Notes: generated from the sequence alone by a model not told the origin. 64,000 nucleotides of DNA from Actinoplanes sp. KI2 (GCF_025630775.1 NZ_JAOSZE010000009.1:124001-188000); one strand, 5' to 3'; counted from the stretch's first letter, positions 11,004-20,160 are shown. Program-made: numbers and translations.

Positions 11004-12966
11004 ACCACAGGTCCGCGTACAGGCCGCCGCGGTCGAGCAGCTCCGCGTGGGTGCCCTGCTCGATGATCCGGCCGGCGTCGAGGACGACGATCCGGTCCAT
11101 CCGGGCGATCGTGGAGAGCCGGTGCGCGATGGCGATCACCGTGCGGCCGGCCATCACCTCGTCGAGCGTGTCGTGGATCGCCGCCTCGGCCTCGGAGTCG
11201 AGGGCGGAGGTCGCCTCGTCCAGCACCAGGATCGGCGCGTCCCGGTAGAACGCGCGAGCGAGCGTGATCCGTTGCCGCTGTCCGCCCGACAGGCGCACCC
11301 CGCGCTCGCCGACGTGGGCCTCCAGACCCGTCCGGCCGGCCGGGTCGCGCAGCGCGGCCACGAAACCGTCGGCGCAGGCCCGACGCAGCGCCGCCGCGAT
11401 CCGCGCGTCCTGGAGGTGCGGCGCCACGTCCAGCCGCGCGCCCTCCCGATGCGGCACGCCCTCCCGTTGACCCGCGCCCTCCCGATGCGGCATGCCTTCC
11501 CGGTGCGGCGCGCCCTCCCCGTGCGGCATGCCCTCCCCGTGCGGCGCGTTTTTCCGGTGCGGCGTCGGCTCCGTCCGCGCGGGCTCGCCGTCGTCCGGGC
11601 CGGCGATGTTCTCCCGGACCGAGCGGTGCAACAGGGTGCCCTCCTGCGCGACCACCGAGATGCGGGCGCGCAGGCTCTCCTGGGTGACGTCCGCGATGTC
11701 GGCACCGTCGATGGTGATGGTGCCCGACTCCGCGTCGTAGAAGCGCAGCAGCAGGCCGACCAGTGTGGACTTGCCGGCGCCGGAGCGGCCGACGATGCCG
11801 ATCCGCTCGCCGGCGCCGATGTCGAGGCTCAGCCGGTCGAGCCCGCCGGTGCCGCCGCCGTAGTGGTGGCTGATCCGGTGAAAACGGATGGCCCCGCCGC
11901 GTTCGGAAAGAGGTTTTGCATCTGGTTTGTCGGCGACCAGCAGCGGCTGCGCGATGGTGCGCAGGGCGCGGCGGAGCGCGCCGACCGAACCGAACAGCGA
12001 CGAGACGGCGTCCAGCAGCCACTCCGCCATCGCGGTGATCCGGAAGCTGAGCGCCAGCGCGGCCGCGACCAGGCCCAGCGGTGCGGCGTCGGACTGCCAC
12101 AACACGATGCCGTAGCCGACCAGCCCGACCAGCAGCGCGCTGCCGAGCGCCATCATGCCGCTGTTGATGGACACCTCGACCCGCTGCAGCTCGCGATGCG
12201 CGCGCCGGGTCGCCGCGAACACCCGGCGGTCGTGCCCGGTGCGGGCGTCCGCGCCGCCGAGCAGCGCGAGCGTGTCCACATTGGCGTACGAGTCGACGAG
12301 CAGGCCGGTCAGCGCCGACTCGGCCTCCTGCAGGCGCTCCGCGGCGCGCCGGTAGCGCGGCACCGCCCAGGCCATGAGCAGCGCGTACGCCAGAATCCAG
12401 CCGGTCAGCGGAAGCAGCAGGCGCACGTCGATCGCGGACATCAGCCAGATCGACCCGGCGACGTACGCGAGCACGAAGACCAGCGTGTGGATCACCGAGT
12501 ACGCGGCGGTGGCGGCGGCGTCCCCACCGTCGCGGACCCAGCTGGCGATGCGACCGGCGAGGTCGTCCCGGAACCAGCCGACGGACTGCCGGGACACGTA
12601 GCGGTGGAGTCGCCACCGGACGAGCGGGCGGGCGTTCGCGCGGAATGCGATGTCGTCCAGCGCCTCGCCGGCCAGGGTGATCAGCGGCCGGATCAGGAGG
12701 ACGAAGGCGGCGACGGCGAGCAGCTCGGCGCGGTGCCGGGACCAGAGCGTCGCCGGGCCGGTGGCGGCGAGCAGGTCGACCAGGCGGCCGGCGTACCCGA
12801 TGAGCCACACCTCGATCGCGGCGCACAGGATCGTCGTCGCGACGGCCGCGGCCATGACCGTGCGCAGCGGCCGCAGCTCGCGCCGCAGGAATCGCCGCAC
12901 ACCGGCGTCGGGGGTGCCGCGGTTACCGGCCGGGAACGGATCGATGGGGGTGAACAGACGTGACAC
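10960..12966 (-). CDS. ABC exporter (fused membrane and ATPase domains) of the polymer cluster
   Basis: The 668-residue half-transporter has an N-terminal six-helix membrane domain (about residues 35-320) and an ATPase domain. Walker A is GRSGAGKSTL, the Q-loop is VVAQEGT, the signature is LSGGQRQR, Walker B is ILVLDEATSALD and the switch histidine is in AHRLS. Between Q-loop and signature it carries extra sequence made of about seven hexapeptide repeats (PHREGM/PHGEGA type) from an 18-base DNA repeat. It is read away from the phosphopantetheinyl transferase and lies beside the Pls-type synthetase, so export of the product or a precursor is the likely job. The substrate is inferred. Confidence 0.88.
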   Translation of the reverse strand: MSRLFTPIDPFPAGNRGTPDAGVRRFLRRELRPLRTVMAAAVATTILCAAIEVWLIGYAGRLVDLLAATGPATLWSRHRAELLAVAAFVLLIRPLITLAGEALDDIAFRANARPLVRWRLHRYVSRQSVGWFRDDLAGRIASWVRDGGDAAATAAYSVIHTLVFVLAYVAGSIWLMSAIDVRLLLPLTGWILAYALLMAWAVPRYRRAAERLQEAESALTGLLVDSYANVDTLALLGGADARTGHDRRVFAATRRAHRELQRVEVSINSGMMALGSALLVGLVGYGIVLWQSDAAPLGLVAAALALSFRITAMAEWLLDAVSSLFGSVGALRRALRTIAQPLLVADKPDAKPLSERGGAIRFHRISHHYGGGTGGLDRLSLDIGAGERIGIVGRSGAGKSTLVGLLLRFYDAESGTITIDGADIADVTQESLRARISVVAQEGTLLHRSVRENIAGPDDGEPARTEPTPHRKNAPHGEGMPHGEGAPHREGMPHREGAGQREGVPHREGARLDVAPHLQDARIAAALRRACADGFVAALRDPAGRTGLEAHVGERGVRLSGGQRQRITLARAFYRDAPILVLDEATSALDSEAEAAIHDTLDEVMAGRTVIAIAHRLSTIARMDRIVVLDAGRIIEQGTHAELLDRGGLYADLWSRQSGGFLARDPAG
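11438..11563. repeat. Seven 18-base in-frame tandem repeats inside the ABC exporter
   Basis: Seven consecutive 18-base units related to GCGCCCTCCCGATGCGGC on the + strand encode the hexapeptide series PHREG(A/M/V) on the minus strand. The units are degenerate (one reads GQREGV), and all keep the frame. They lie in the helical part of the ATPase domain, between Q-loop and signature, where other ABC exporters have a short loop. Confidence 0.85.
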
Positions 12967-13117
12967 GGAGGACCTTTCCAGCGGTGGAGACGGGCAGGGA
13001 GCCGGGGTAACCGCCGGAAGCTCGCATGATCGTTCTCCGTTCGTGCCGGACCTACGTGTTCGACCGACGAGCCTAGGAGATGCGTCACCGTCGACGCCTC
13101 CGATTTATCCGCCGCGT

Positions 13118-13807
13118 ATGGTCCTTTTCGTGATCGCGGAAGCCACGCTGCTCTCCTCGCTGCTGCCGTCGTGCGTGGTGGCCCGGGAGGTGTTCGCCGA
13201 CCCTCCGGACGAGACCGTCTTCCCGGGCGAGGAGGATCTGGTCGCTCGCGCCGTCTCGTCGCGCCGCCGGGAGTTCGTCACTGGCCGCCGCTGCGCCCGC
13301 CTGGCGCTGGCCGAGCTCGGCCACCCTCCCGCGCCGATCCGGCCCGGTCCGGGCCGCGAGCCGATCTGGCCGGCCGGGGTGACCGGCAGCATCACGCACT
13401 GCGCCGGCTACCGGGCCGCCGCCGTCGCTCGCACGGCCGACCTGGCCGGGCTGGGCATCGACGCCGAGCCGAACGAGCCGCTGCCGGACGGGGTGGAGGC
13501 GACGGTGGCCTCGCCGCGGGAAGGGGAGCGGCTGCGCGAGGCGGCGGCCGGCGCGCCGGAGGTCAGCTGGGACCGGCTGCTGTTCAGCGCCAAGGAGTCG
13601 ATCTACAAGGCCTGGTATCCGCTGACCCGGCGGTGGCTCGGCTTCGAGGAGGCCGACCTGACGATCGAGCCGGGCGCCGGCACCTTCAACGCGCTGCTGC
13701 GGGCCGACGGGACCCGGATCGACGGTGGCCCGCCGCTGACCCGGATCAGCGGCCGTTTCACCATCGGTCCAGGACTGATCATCACCGCCGTCACCGTGGA
13801 CCGCTGA
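13118..13807 (+). CDS. 4'-phosphopantetheinyl transferase (EntD/Sfp type)
   Basis: The 229-residue enzyme moves phosphopantetheine from CoA to the carrier-protein serine. Motifs visible are GSITHC, the metal-binding LGIDAEPNE and FSAKESIYKAWYPL, as in EntD-type transferases. The start is uncertain. ATG 13118 has no ribosome-binding site. GTG 13130 gives MIAEATLLSSLLP, closer to the family N-terminus, and TATGGT at 13117-13122 could be a -10 box for a leaderless message from that GTG. It is divergent from the exporter and convergent with the peptidase and synthetase genes, and is the obvious activator of the neighbouring synthetase's carrier domain. Confidence 0.88.
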   Translation: MVLFVIAEATLLSSLLPSCVVAREVFADPPDETVFPGEEDLVARAVSSRRREFVTGRRCARLALAELGHPPAPIRPGPGREPIWPAGVTGSITHCAGYRAAAVARTADLAGLGIDAEPNEPLPDGVEATVASPREGERLREAAAGAPEVSWDRLLFSAKESIYKAWYPLTRRWLGFEEADLTIEPGAGTFNALLRADGTRIDGGPPLTRISGRFTIGPGLIITAVTVDR

Positions 13808-13818
13808 CGGCGCGCTCC

Positions 13819-15156
13819 TCAGGACATCGGCGGCAGCTCCGGGCGGTCGAGCCAGGCGGTGAACAGGTCGTCCAGCGACTCGGTCGTGAACCGCGCGGCG
13901 TGGTTGCGGAACTGCGAGGTCGTCACCGTCCGGTGCCGATGCTCGGCGGCCCACGACCGGAGCATCGCGAAGAACGCCTTCTCGCCGACCCGCAGCCGCA
14001 GGGCGTGCAGGGTCAGCGCGCCGCGCTTGTAGACCATCGGGTCGAACATCCGGTCCACGCCGGGATCGGCGATGGCGACCGCGGCCGGGCGCGCCGCGAG
14101 CCAGCCGTACCAATGGTTCGCGTGGGCGCCGGCCAGCGGGCCGCCGGACACATCGGACCACAACCATTCCGCGTACGTGGCGAAGCCCTCGTTGAGCCAG
14201 ATGTGCCGCCAGTCCGCGACCGTGAGGCTGTTGCCGAACCACTGGTGGGCGAGCTCGTGCGCGACCAGCCGCTCGTGGGTGCGCTGCCCGTCGAGGTGGT
14301 TGCGCCCGAAGACGGCCATGCCCTGCGCCTCGATCGGGTCGTCGAGGTCGTCGTCGGCGACCACCACGACGTACTCCCGGAACGGGTACGGCCCGAACAT
14401 CGCCTCCAGCGCGGCCATGATCTCGGGTTGCCGGCCGAAGTCGTGCCGGAACACGGTGCGCAGCCGGGGCGGGACCGCGGCTCGCTGGATCACCCCGCCC
14501 GCGGCCAGCTCGATCAGCTCGTACCGCCCGACCTGCACGCTCATCAGGTACGGGGCGGTGGGCTCGCTGCGCTCGTACACCCAGGTGGTGCTGGTCGCGC
14601 CGCGGCGCCGGGACACGAGGTCGCCGGTGGCCACCACCGTGTACGGCGTGGCGGCGCTGATCCGCACCAGGAAGCCGGCCTTCTCGAGCCGGTCGTTGCA
14701 CGGGAACCAGGACGGCGCACCGTTCGGCTGGCTGGCGACCAGCGCCCCGTCGGTGAGCTCGTCCCAGCCGATGTCGCCCCACCGGCCGGCGATCGGTACC
14801 GGCGCCCCGGCGTACCTAATCTCGATCTTGAAGGTGGCGCCGTAACCGACCGGCTTGTCCGGTTTGATGCGGAGCTTGCCCGCCCGGTGCGTGAAGTCCG
14901 CCCGCTGCCGGTCGACCCGGACCTCGTCGACCCGGAGCCGGCCGAGATCCAGGCTGAACCGGGAGAGCGACTGGACGGCCTGCGCCGTGATGATCGCCTT
15001 CCCGGCGAGCCGGTTCGTGACGACCCGGTAGTCGAGGTCGAGGTCGTAGTGCAGCACCCGGTACCCACCGTTGCCGTGCTCGGGAAGGTACGAGTCGGTC
15101 GAGCGGTCGGCGCCCGGTGGGGTCATGCCCAGGTCGCGATCGGATTGCCCCGCCAT
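13819..15156 (-). CDS. M1-family zinc metallopeptidase beside the Pls-type synthetase
   Basis: The 445-residue protein belongs to the M1 (aminopeptidase N-like) family. The zinc motif HELAHQWFG starts at residue 300, and NEGFATYAE supplies the third ligand about 20 residues later. It is shorter than the ~850-residue classical enzymes and consists of the N-terminal beta and catalytic domains only. No signal peptide is seen. GAGGA five bases before ATG 15156 supports this start; an alternative ATG at 15126 overlaps the synthetase stop in ATGA. It follows the synthetase on the same strand. From memory, M1 peptidases neighbour poly-lysine synthetases, and an aminopeptidase could trim or degrade the polymer; that role is inference. 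Confidence 0.85.
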   Translation of the reverse strand: MAGQSDRDLGMTPPGADRSTDSYLPEHGNGGYRVLHYDLDLDYRVVTNRLAGKAIITAQAVQSLSRFSLDLGRLRVDEVRVDRQRADFTHRAGKLRIKPDKPVGYGATFKIEIRYAGAPVPIAGRWGDIGWDELTDGALVASQPNGAPSWFPCNDRLEKAGFLVRISAATPYTVVATGDLVSRRRGATSTTWVYERSEPTAPYLMSVQVGRYELIELAAGGVIQRAAVPPRLRTVFRHDFGRQPEIMAALEAMFGPYPFREYVVVVADDDLDDPIEAQGMAVFGRNHLDGQRTHERLVAHELAHQWFGNSLTVADWRHIWLNEGFATYAEWLWSDVSGGPLAGAHANHWYGWLAARPAAVAIADPGVDRMFDPMVYKRGALTLHALRLRVGEKAFFAMLRSWAAEHRHRTVTTSQFRNHAARFTTESLDDLFTAWLDRPELPPMS

Positions 15157-18100
15157 CGGCTGTCCTCGGGAACGGCGTCGCCGCGGGTCACCAGCGAACC
15201 GGGCCCCACGCTGGTGCGCGCGCCGATGCTCGCGCCGGGCAGCACGATGCCGTGCGGGCCGAGCGTCGCGCCCGCGCCCAGAGTCACCACGTCCATGCTC
15301 ATGATCCGATCATGGAACAGGTGAGTCTGCACCACACACCCCCGGTTCACCGTGGCGCCCTCGCCGAGGCGCACCAGATCGTACTCGGGGAGCCAGAACG
15401 TCTCCAGCCACGCGCCACGGCCGATCTTCGCGCCCAGCGTCCGCAGCCACGCGTTCAGCAGCGGCGTGCCGCTGGCGAAGCGGAACAGCCACGGCGCGGC
15501 GAGCACCTCGACGAACGTGTCGGCGAGCTCGTTGCGCCAGACGAACGACGTCCACAGCGCGTGCTCGGCAACCCGGAACCGGCCGACCAGCAGCCACTTC
15601 GCCGCGGTGGCGGTCAGCGCGCCGGCGATCGCCGCGGCGAACAGCACCGGTCCGGCGGCCAGCGCCGCGGCCCAGCCGCCGGCCGCCTGCCAGATCAGCG
15701 CGAGCGCGGCCAGCACCAGCACCGCGAGGGCGGCGGCGCAGATCACCGGGACGATGCGGCACAGCTCGATCGCGGCCCGGGCCAGCTTCAGCCGCAGCGG
15801 CGGGTGGTAGGTGCGGGCCGTGTCGCCCGCCTCGACGGTGCGGCGCAGCGGCATCGGCGGGGCGCCGAGCCACGACGAGCCCTTCTTCGCCTTGCGCGGC
15901 GCCGACGAGAGCACGCCGATCAGGCCCCGCTTGGGCACCGAGCGGCCGGGCGCCGCGATCCCGGAGTTGCCGAGGAACGCCTGCTTGCCAATCCGGGCCG
16001 GGGCGACCCGCAGCCAGCCGTGACTGAGCTCGTAGGTGGCGACCATCGTGTCGTCGGCGAGGAACGCCCCGTCCTCGACGGTGGTCATCGCCGGGAGGGC
16101 GAGGACCGTGGACACCTCGGCGCCGCGGCCCACCTCGGCGCCGAGCAGCCGCAGCCACACCGGCGTGAACAGGCTGGCGTACATCGGGAACAGCGCGATC
16201 CGGGCCATCCCCATGATGCGTTCGGTGGTCCACACCTGCCAGGCCACCCGCCCGCGGACGGGGTGGAAGCCGGCCCGCACGCCGATGCTGAGCGCCCGGA
16301 CGGCCACCAGGACGAGCAGGGCGTAGCCGAGGAAGTAGGCGACGGCCGCCGCCGGGACCGCGAGCAGCGCGGCCGCCAGCGTCGGCCGCTGGGCGAGCGC
16401 CCAGCCGATCAGCGCGAGCGCGGGCGCCGCGGCCACGACCGGGAGCAGGCCGAGCAGCTGGGCGGTGAGGCTGTAGACGGCGACCCAGAGCCGAGACCGC
16501 CGCGGCGGGCGCTGGGTGGGCCACGCCGCCCCGTCCTTGGTCGCGGTGGGCGCGGCGGGCGAGCCGGCCCAGCGCTTGCCGGCCGGCACCGCGCCGGCCA
16601 CGGTCGAGCCGGCGTCGATCTGCGCGCCCTTGCCGACCCGGGCGCCGGGCATGAGCGTGCTGCGGGAGCCGACCCGGGCCCCGGCGCCGACCCGCAGCTT
16701 GCCGACCCGGACGACGTCGCCGTCGACCCAGTAGCCGGACAGGTCGACCTCCGGCTCGATCGCGGCGCCGCGGCCGAGCTTCAGCAGACCGGTGACCGGC
16801 GGCGCGGAGTGCAGGTCGACATCCCGGCCGATCTTCGCGCCGAGCGCCTTCGCGTACGTGATCATCCAGCCCGCCCCGGCGACGCCGGTCGCGCCGGTCA
16901 GCTCGGCGAGCCGCTCGGCCGCCCACAGCCGCAGGTGCACGCCGCCGCCGCGGGGGTACCTCCCCGGGCCCACGCCGCGCAGCAGCAGCCGCGCTCCGGC
17001 CGCCGCCACCGCGATCCGCCCGGCCGGGCTGAACAGCAGCAGCCAGCCGGCCGCCACCCACCACCAGGAGACCTGCGGCGCCCACGGCACCGGCGCGAGC
17101 GCGGCGAGGACGTTGCTCAGCGCGGCGAGGGCGGTGAGCCAGCGCAGGCCGACCAGTGCGAGCATCGGCAGCATCAGCAGGCCCTGGACCAGCCCGGCCC
17201 GCCGGGGCGTGGGCCGGACCTCGCGACGGACGATCGTGGTCGCGTCGAGGGCCTCGATCACCGCCGCCATCTGCGACAGCCGGGGCTGCTGGTACACGTC
17301 GGCCACCGACACCTGCGGATGCGCCCGCCGGATCCAGGCCACCAGCTGCGCCGCGTTCAGGCTGCTGCCGCCGCTGGAGAAGAAGTCGGCGTCCGGGGCC
17401 GCCGGGCGTACGCCCAGGATCTCCTCCCAGCCGCCGGCCAGCCACTGCTGGGTCGCGGTCAGCTCCCCCTCCGAGGCGCCGGCGGTGGCCAGCGGCCAGG
17501 GCAGCGCGGCCCGGTCCACCTTCCCGGACGTCCGGGTCGGCAGCTCGGCCACCTCGGCCAGCAGCGGAACCAGCGCGGCCGGCAGTTGCTCGCGCAGCAG
17601 CAGCGCCGCGTCGGCGGCATCGAACCCGTCCAGCGGCACGATGTAGCCGACCAGGAGCTGGTTGCCCGCGGTGGTCCGCTTCACCGCGGCGGCCGCGCCG
17701 GCGACGCCGGGCAGCGCCTGCAGCGCCGCGTCCACCTCGCCCAGCTCGATCCGGCGGCCGCCGAGCTTCACCTGCTCGTCGCCGCGGCCGAGGAAGAGCA
17801 GGCCCTCGGGTTCGGCGCGCACGATGTCCCCGCTGCGGTACGCGCGCGGCCAGCCGAGGGCGGGCAGCGGCGCGAACTTCTCGGCGTCCTTGGCGGCGTC
17901 GAGGTAGCGGGCCAGGCCGACCCCGCCGATGACCAGCTCGCCGGTCTCCCCCATCGCGACCGGAACGCCGTCCGAGTCGACCACGGCGAGCTCCCAGCCG
18001 GCCAGCGGCAACCCGATGCGCACCGGCCCCTCACCGGTCAGCGGTGCCGCGCAGGCGACCACGGTCGCCTCGGTCGGGCCGTACGTGTTCCAGACCTCAC

Positions 18101-19061
18101 GTCCCTCGACGGCCAGCCGGGCCGCGAGCTCGGGCGGGCACGCCTCGCCACCGAAGATCAGCAGTCGTACCTCGTCGAGCGCCTCGGCCGGCCACAGCGC
18201 GGCGAGCGTCGGCACCGTGGACACGATCGTGATGCGCTGCTCGGCCAGCCACGGACCCAGGTCGACGCCGCTGCGGACGAGCGAGCGGGCGGCCGGCACC
18301 AGGCAGGCGCCGTGCCGCCAGGCGAGCCACATCTCCTCGCAGGACGCGTCGAAGGCCACCGACAGCCCGGCCAGGACGCGGTCGTGCGGACCGATCGGCC
18401 CGCCCGCCCCGGTCTCGGCCTCGCCGGGCATCGTTTCGGCGTCGCCGGGCATCATCTCGGCGCCGCCCGCCAGGAACAGTTGCGCCTCGGCGTCCACGAA
18501 TGCGGCCGCGGCCGCGTGCGTGACGGCCACACCCTTGGGGGTGCCGGTGGAACCGGAGGTGAAGATGATCCAGGCGTCGTCGTCCGGCCCGGGCCGTCCG
18601 GGGCGGCCCTCGGGCGTACGGCGCAGCGACACGGCCAGGTCGTCGCCGACGACGGCACAGACGCCCGCCTCGGCGAAGACCAGCTCGGCGCGCTCCTCGG
18701 GATCGTCCGCGTCGACCGGCACGTAGGCCGCCCCGGCCGCCAGCACACCGAGGATGGCGAGGTAGAGCTCCGCCGTGCCGGACGAGACCCGGATGCCGAC
18801 CCGGTCGCCGGCCCCGATACCGTGCCCGGCGAGCCGGGAACGCACCGCCTCGACCGCACCGGCCAGCTCCCGGTAGGTCAGGGTGGCGCCGCCGGCGTCG
18901 ATCGCGCGGGCGCCGTGGTGGGCGTGCACGGTCGCGTCGAGAATGTCGATCAGGGTGCGGCGCGGCGGGGCGGAACGGGAGTGGAACAGGGCCGGAGTCT
19001 CGGGCGTGACAGCGATCTCGGGTAGGTCGATCAGACGCAGGTCAAGATTGGTCACGGTCAC
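15123..19061 (-). CDS. pls: Pls/PosA-family single-module peptide synthetase (poly-amino-acid type)
   Basis: The 1312-residue protein is close to the 1319 residues of epsilon-poly-L-lysine synthetase. Residues ~1-520 form an adenylation domain (FTSGSTGTPKG near 170, FDASCEEMW near 237, NTYGPTEA near 326, TSGKVDR near 511). The carrier domain has its phosphopantetheine serine in GGSSL near 564. The rest is the Pls C-terminal region: hydrophobic helix pairs alternating with soluble segments rich in hexapeptide (left-handed helix) repeats. There is no standard condensation or thioesterase domain. Aligning by hand to the phenylalanine-activating domain gives code D-A-E-S-I-G-T-V-V-K, which resembles a lysine code. 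GTG 19061 is preceded by GGAG eight bases away. Confidence 0.9.
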   Translation of the reverse strand: MTVTNLDLRLIDLPEIAVTPETPALFHSRSAPPRRTLIDILDATVHAHHGARAIDAGGATLTYRELAGAVEAVRSRLAGHGIGAGDRVGIRVSSGTAELYLAILGVLAAGAAYVPVDADDPEERAELVFAEAGVCAVVGDDLAVSLRRTPEGRPGRPGPDDDAWIIFTSGSTGTPKGVAVTHAAAAAFVDAEAQLFLAGGAEMMPGDAETMPGEAETGAGGPIGPHDRVLAGLSVAFDASCEEMWLAWRHGACLVPAARSLVRSGVDLGPWLAEQRITIVSTVPTLAALWPAEALDEVRLLIFGGEACPPELAARLAVEGREVWNTYGPTEATVVACAAPLTGEGPVRIGLPLAGWELAVVDSDGVPVAMGETGELVIGGVGLARYLDAAKDAEKFAPLPALGWPRAYRSGDIVRAEPEGLLFLGRGDEQVKLGGRRIELGEVDAALQALPGVAGAAAAVKRTTAGNQLLVGYIVPLDGFDAADAALLLREQLPAALVPLLAEVAELPTRTSGKVDRAALPWPLATAGASEGELTATQQWLAGGWEEILGVRPAAPDADFFSSGGSSLNAAQLVAWIRRAHPQVSVADVYQQPRLSQMAAVIEALDATTIVRREVRPTPRRAGLVQGLLMLPMLALVGLRWLTALAALSNVLAALAPVPWAPQVSWWWVAAGWLLLFSPAGRIAVAAAGARLLLRGVGPGRYPRGGGVHLRLWAAERLAELTGATGVAGAGWMITYAKALGAKIGRDVDLHSAPPVTGLLKLGRGAAIEPEVDLSGYWVDGDVVRVGKLRVGAGARVGSRSTLMPGARVGKGAQIDAGSTVAGAVPAGKRWAGSPAAPTATKDGAAWPTQRPPRRSRLWVAVYSLTAQLLGLLPVVAAAPALALIGWALAQRPTLAAALLAVPAAAVAYFLGYALLVLVAVRALSIGVRAGFHPVRGRVAWQVWTTERIMGMARIALFPMYASLFTPVWLRLLGAEVGRGAEVSTVLALPAMTTVEDGAFLADDTMVATYELSHGWLRVAPARIGKQAFLGNSGIAAPGRSVPKRGLIGVLSSAPRKAKKGSSWLGAPPMPLRRTVEAGDTARTYHPPLRLKLARAAIELCRIVPVICAAALAVLVLAALALIWQAAGGWAAALAAGPVLFAAAIAGALTATAAKWLLVGRFRVAEHALWTSFVWRNELADTFVEVLAAPWLFRFASGTPLLNAWLRTLGAKIGRGAWLETFWLPEYDLVRLGEGATVNRGCVVQTHLFHDRIMSMDVVTLGAGATLGPHGIVLPGASIGARTSVGPGSLVTRGDAVPEDSRWRGNPIATWA

Positions 19062-19182
19062 CGGGCGAGCTCCATATCCACCTTCATGGTCGTCGTCGGC
19101 CAGGCATGCGGCGGTGAGCCGCCCAGGGCAGCACTCAAAGCTACGGCATGGGAACGCAAAATGACGACTGAATGACGGATAG

Positions 19183-19196
19183 GTGTCGACCGACAC
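19183..19196. promoter_or_regulatory. Palindrome GTGTCG-AC-CGACAC between synthetase and phosphatase genes
   Basis: Perfect six-base arms flank AC. It lies 122 bases upstream of the Pls-type synthetase start and 65 bases upstream of the HAD phosphatase start, in the only intergenic region from which the synthetase-peptidase pair can be transcribed. It could be an operator for either direction. No copy elsewhere was noticed. Confidence 0.3.
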
Positions 19197-19260
19197 ACGT
19201 CCTTCACCCGGGCCCGATGTCGGCCGGATTCGGCGACGCCGCCGCACCGAGCGGGGCACC

Positions 19261-20103
19261 ATGAACGGGATGAGCGAGCAGACCACCCCGATCGCGGCGG
19301 TGCTGACCGACGTCGACGGCACCCTGGTCACCGGGCAGAAGACCCTCACCCCGCGGACCATCGACGCGGTACGCCGGCTCGACGAGCGCGGCGTGCTGTT
19401 CGCCATCACCAGCGGGCGCCCGCCGCGCGGCATGCGGATGCTGGTCGAGCCGCTCGGTGTGCACATGCCGATGGCCGCCTTCAACGGCGGCGCGATCGTG
19501 CTGCCCGACCTGACCGTCTTCGACGAACGCGACATCCCCGCCGACGTCGCGCCCGGCGTGATCGAGACCTGCCGGGGGCACGGCCTCTACGTGTGGATCT
19601 ACACCGCCACCGAGTGGTACCTGACCGACCCCACCGCCCCGCACGCCGAACGGGAGGCCGACACCTGCCGGTTCCCGCCCACCGTCGTGCCGGACTACGA
19701 CCCGTACCTCGATCGGGTCGTCAAGATCGTAGGCGTCGGCGACGACCACGACCTGGTCGCGCGGGCCGAGCTGGCCGTGCAGCAGCGGTACGGCACGCAC
19801 GTCTCGGCGGCCCGCTCCCAGCCGCACTACCTGGACGTGACCCACCCGACCGCGAACAAGGGAGTCGTCGTCGACCGCCTCTCCGACCGGTTCAGCGTGC
19901 CGCGCGAGCAGATCGCGACCTTCGGCGACCAGGACAGCGACACGCTGATGTTCCGGCGCAGCGGGATCAGCGTCGCGATGGGCAACGCGGACGAGGCGGT
20001 GCAGCGGCAGGCGACGTACGTGACCGGATCGAACGAGCAGGACGGCTTCGCCGACGCGGTCGAGCGATACGTCCTGCCCCGCGCGGTGGCCGCGCCCGTC
20101 TGA
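19261..20103 (+). CDS. Cof-type HAD-superfamily phosphatase
   Basis: The 280-residue protein is a haloacid-dehalogenase-fold hydrolase of the Cof/IIB class, which dephosphorylates small phosphorylated metabolites. Motif I is DVDGTLV (Asp nucleophile near residue 18), motif II is TSGRP, the motif III lysine is in NKGVVVDRL, and motif IV is GDQDSD. The cap domain lies between motifs II and III (about residues 90-190). ATG 19261 and ATG 19270 are both possible; the second gives MSEQTTPIAAVL. The gene is divergent from the synthetase. The substrate is unknown. Confidence 0.85.
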   Translation: MNGMSEQTTPIAAVLTDVDGTLVTGQKTLTPRTIDAVRRLDERGVLFAITSGRPPRGMRMLVEPLGVHMPMAAFNGGAIVLPDLTVFDERDIPADVAPGVIETCRGHGLYVWIYTATEWYLTDPTAPHAEREADTCRFPPTVVPDYDPYLDRVVKIVGVGDDHDLVARAELAVQQRYGTHVSAARSQPHYLDVTHPTANKGVVVDRLSDRFSVPREQIATFGDQDSDTLMFRRSGISVAMGNADEAVQRQATYVTGSNEQDGFADAVERYVLPRAVAAPV

Positions 20104-20160
20104 GCGGTGATCGCCGACACCGGCCCTCATTTTCGATGGGATACGACCGACTAGCCGGTT

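Noticed and set aside
11438..11563. Regular 18-base repeats considered as a CRISPR-like array
   Set aside because: Units are directly adjacent with no spacers, keep the reading frame and encode hexapeptides inside a gene; no cas genes are present.
10705..12963. 752-codon open frame antisense to the ABC exporter
   Set aside because: The opposite strand has all ABC motifs in order. This frame is a shadow caused by GC bias.
15117..19025. 1302-codon open frame antisense to the Pls-type synthetase
   Set aside because: It is a composition artefact: low-complexity Arg/Gly/Gln-rich translation, no ribosome-binding site, and full overlap with a gene carrying all adenylation and carrier motifs.
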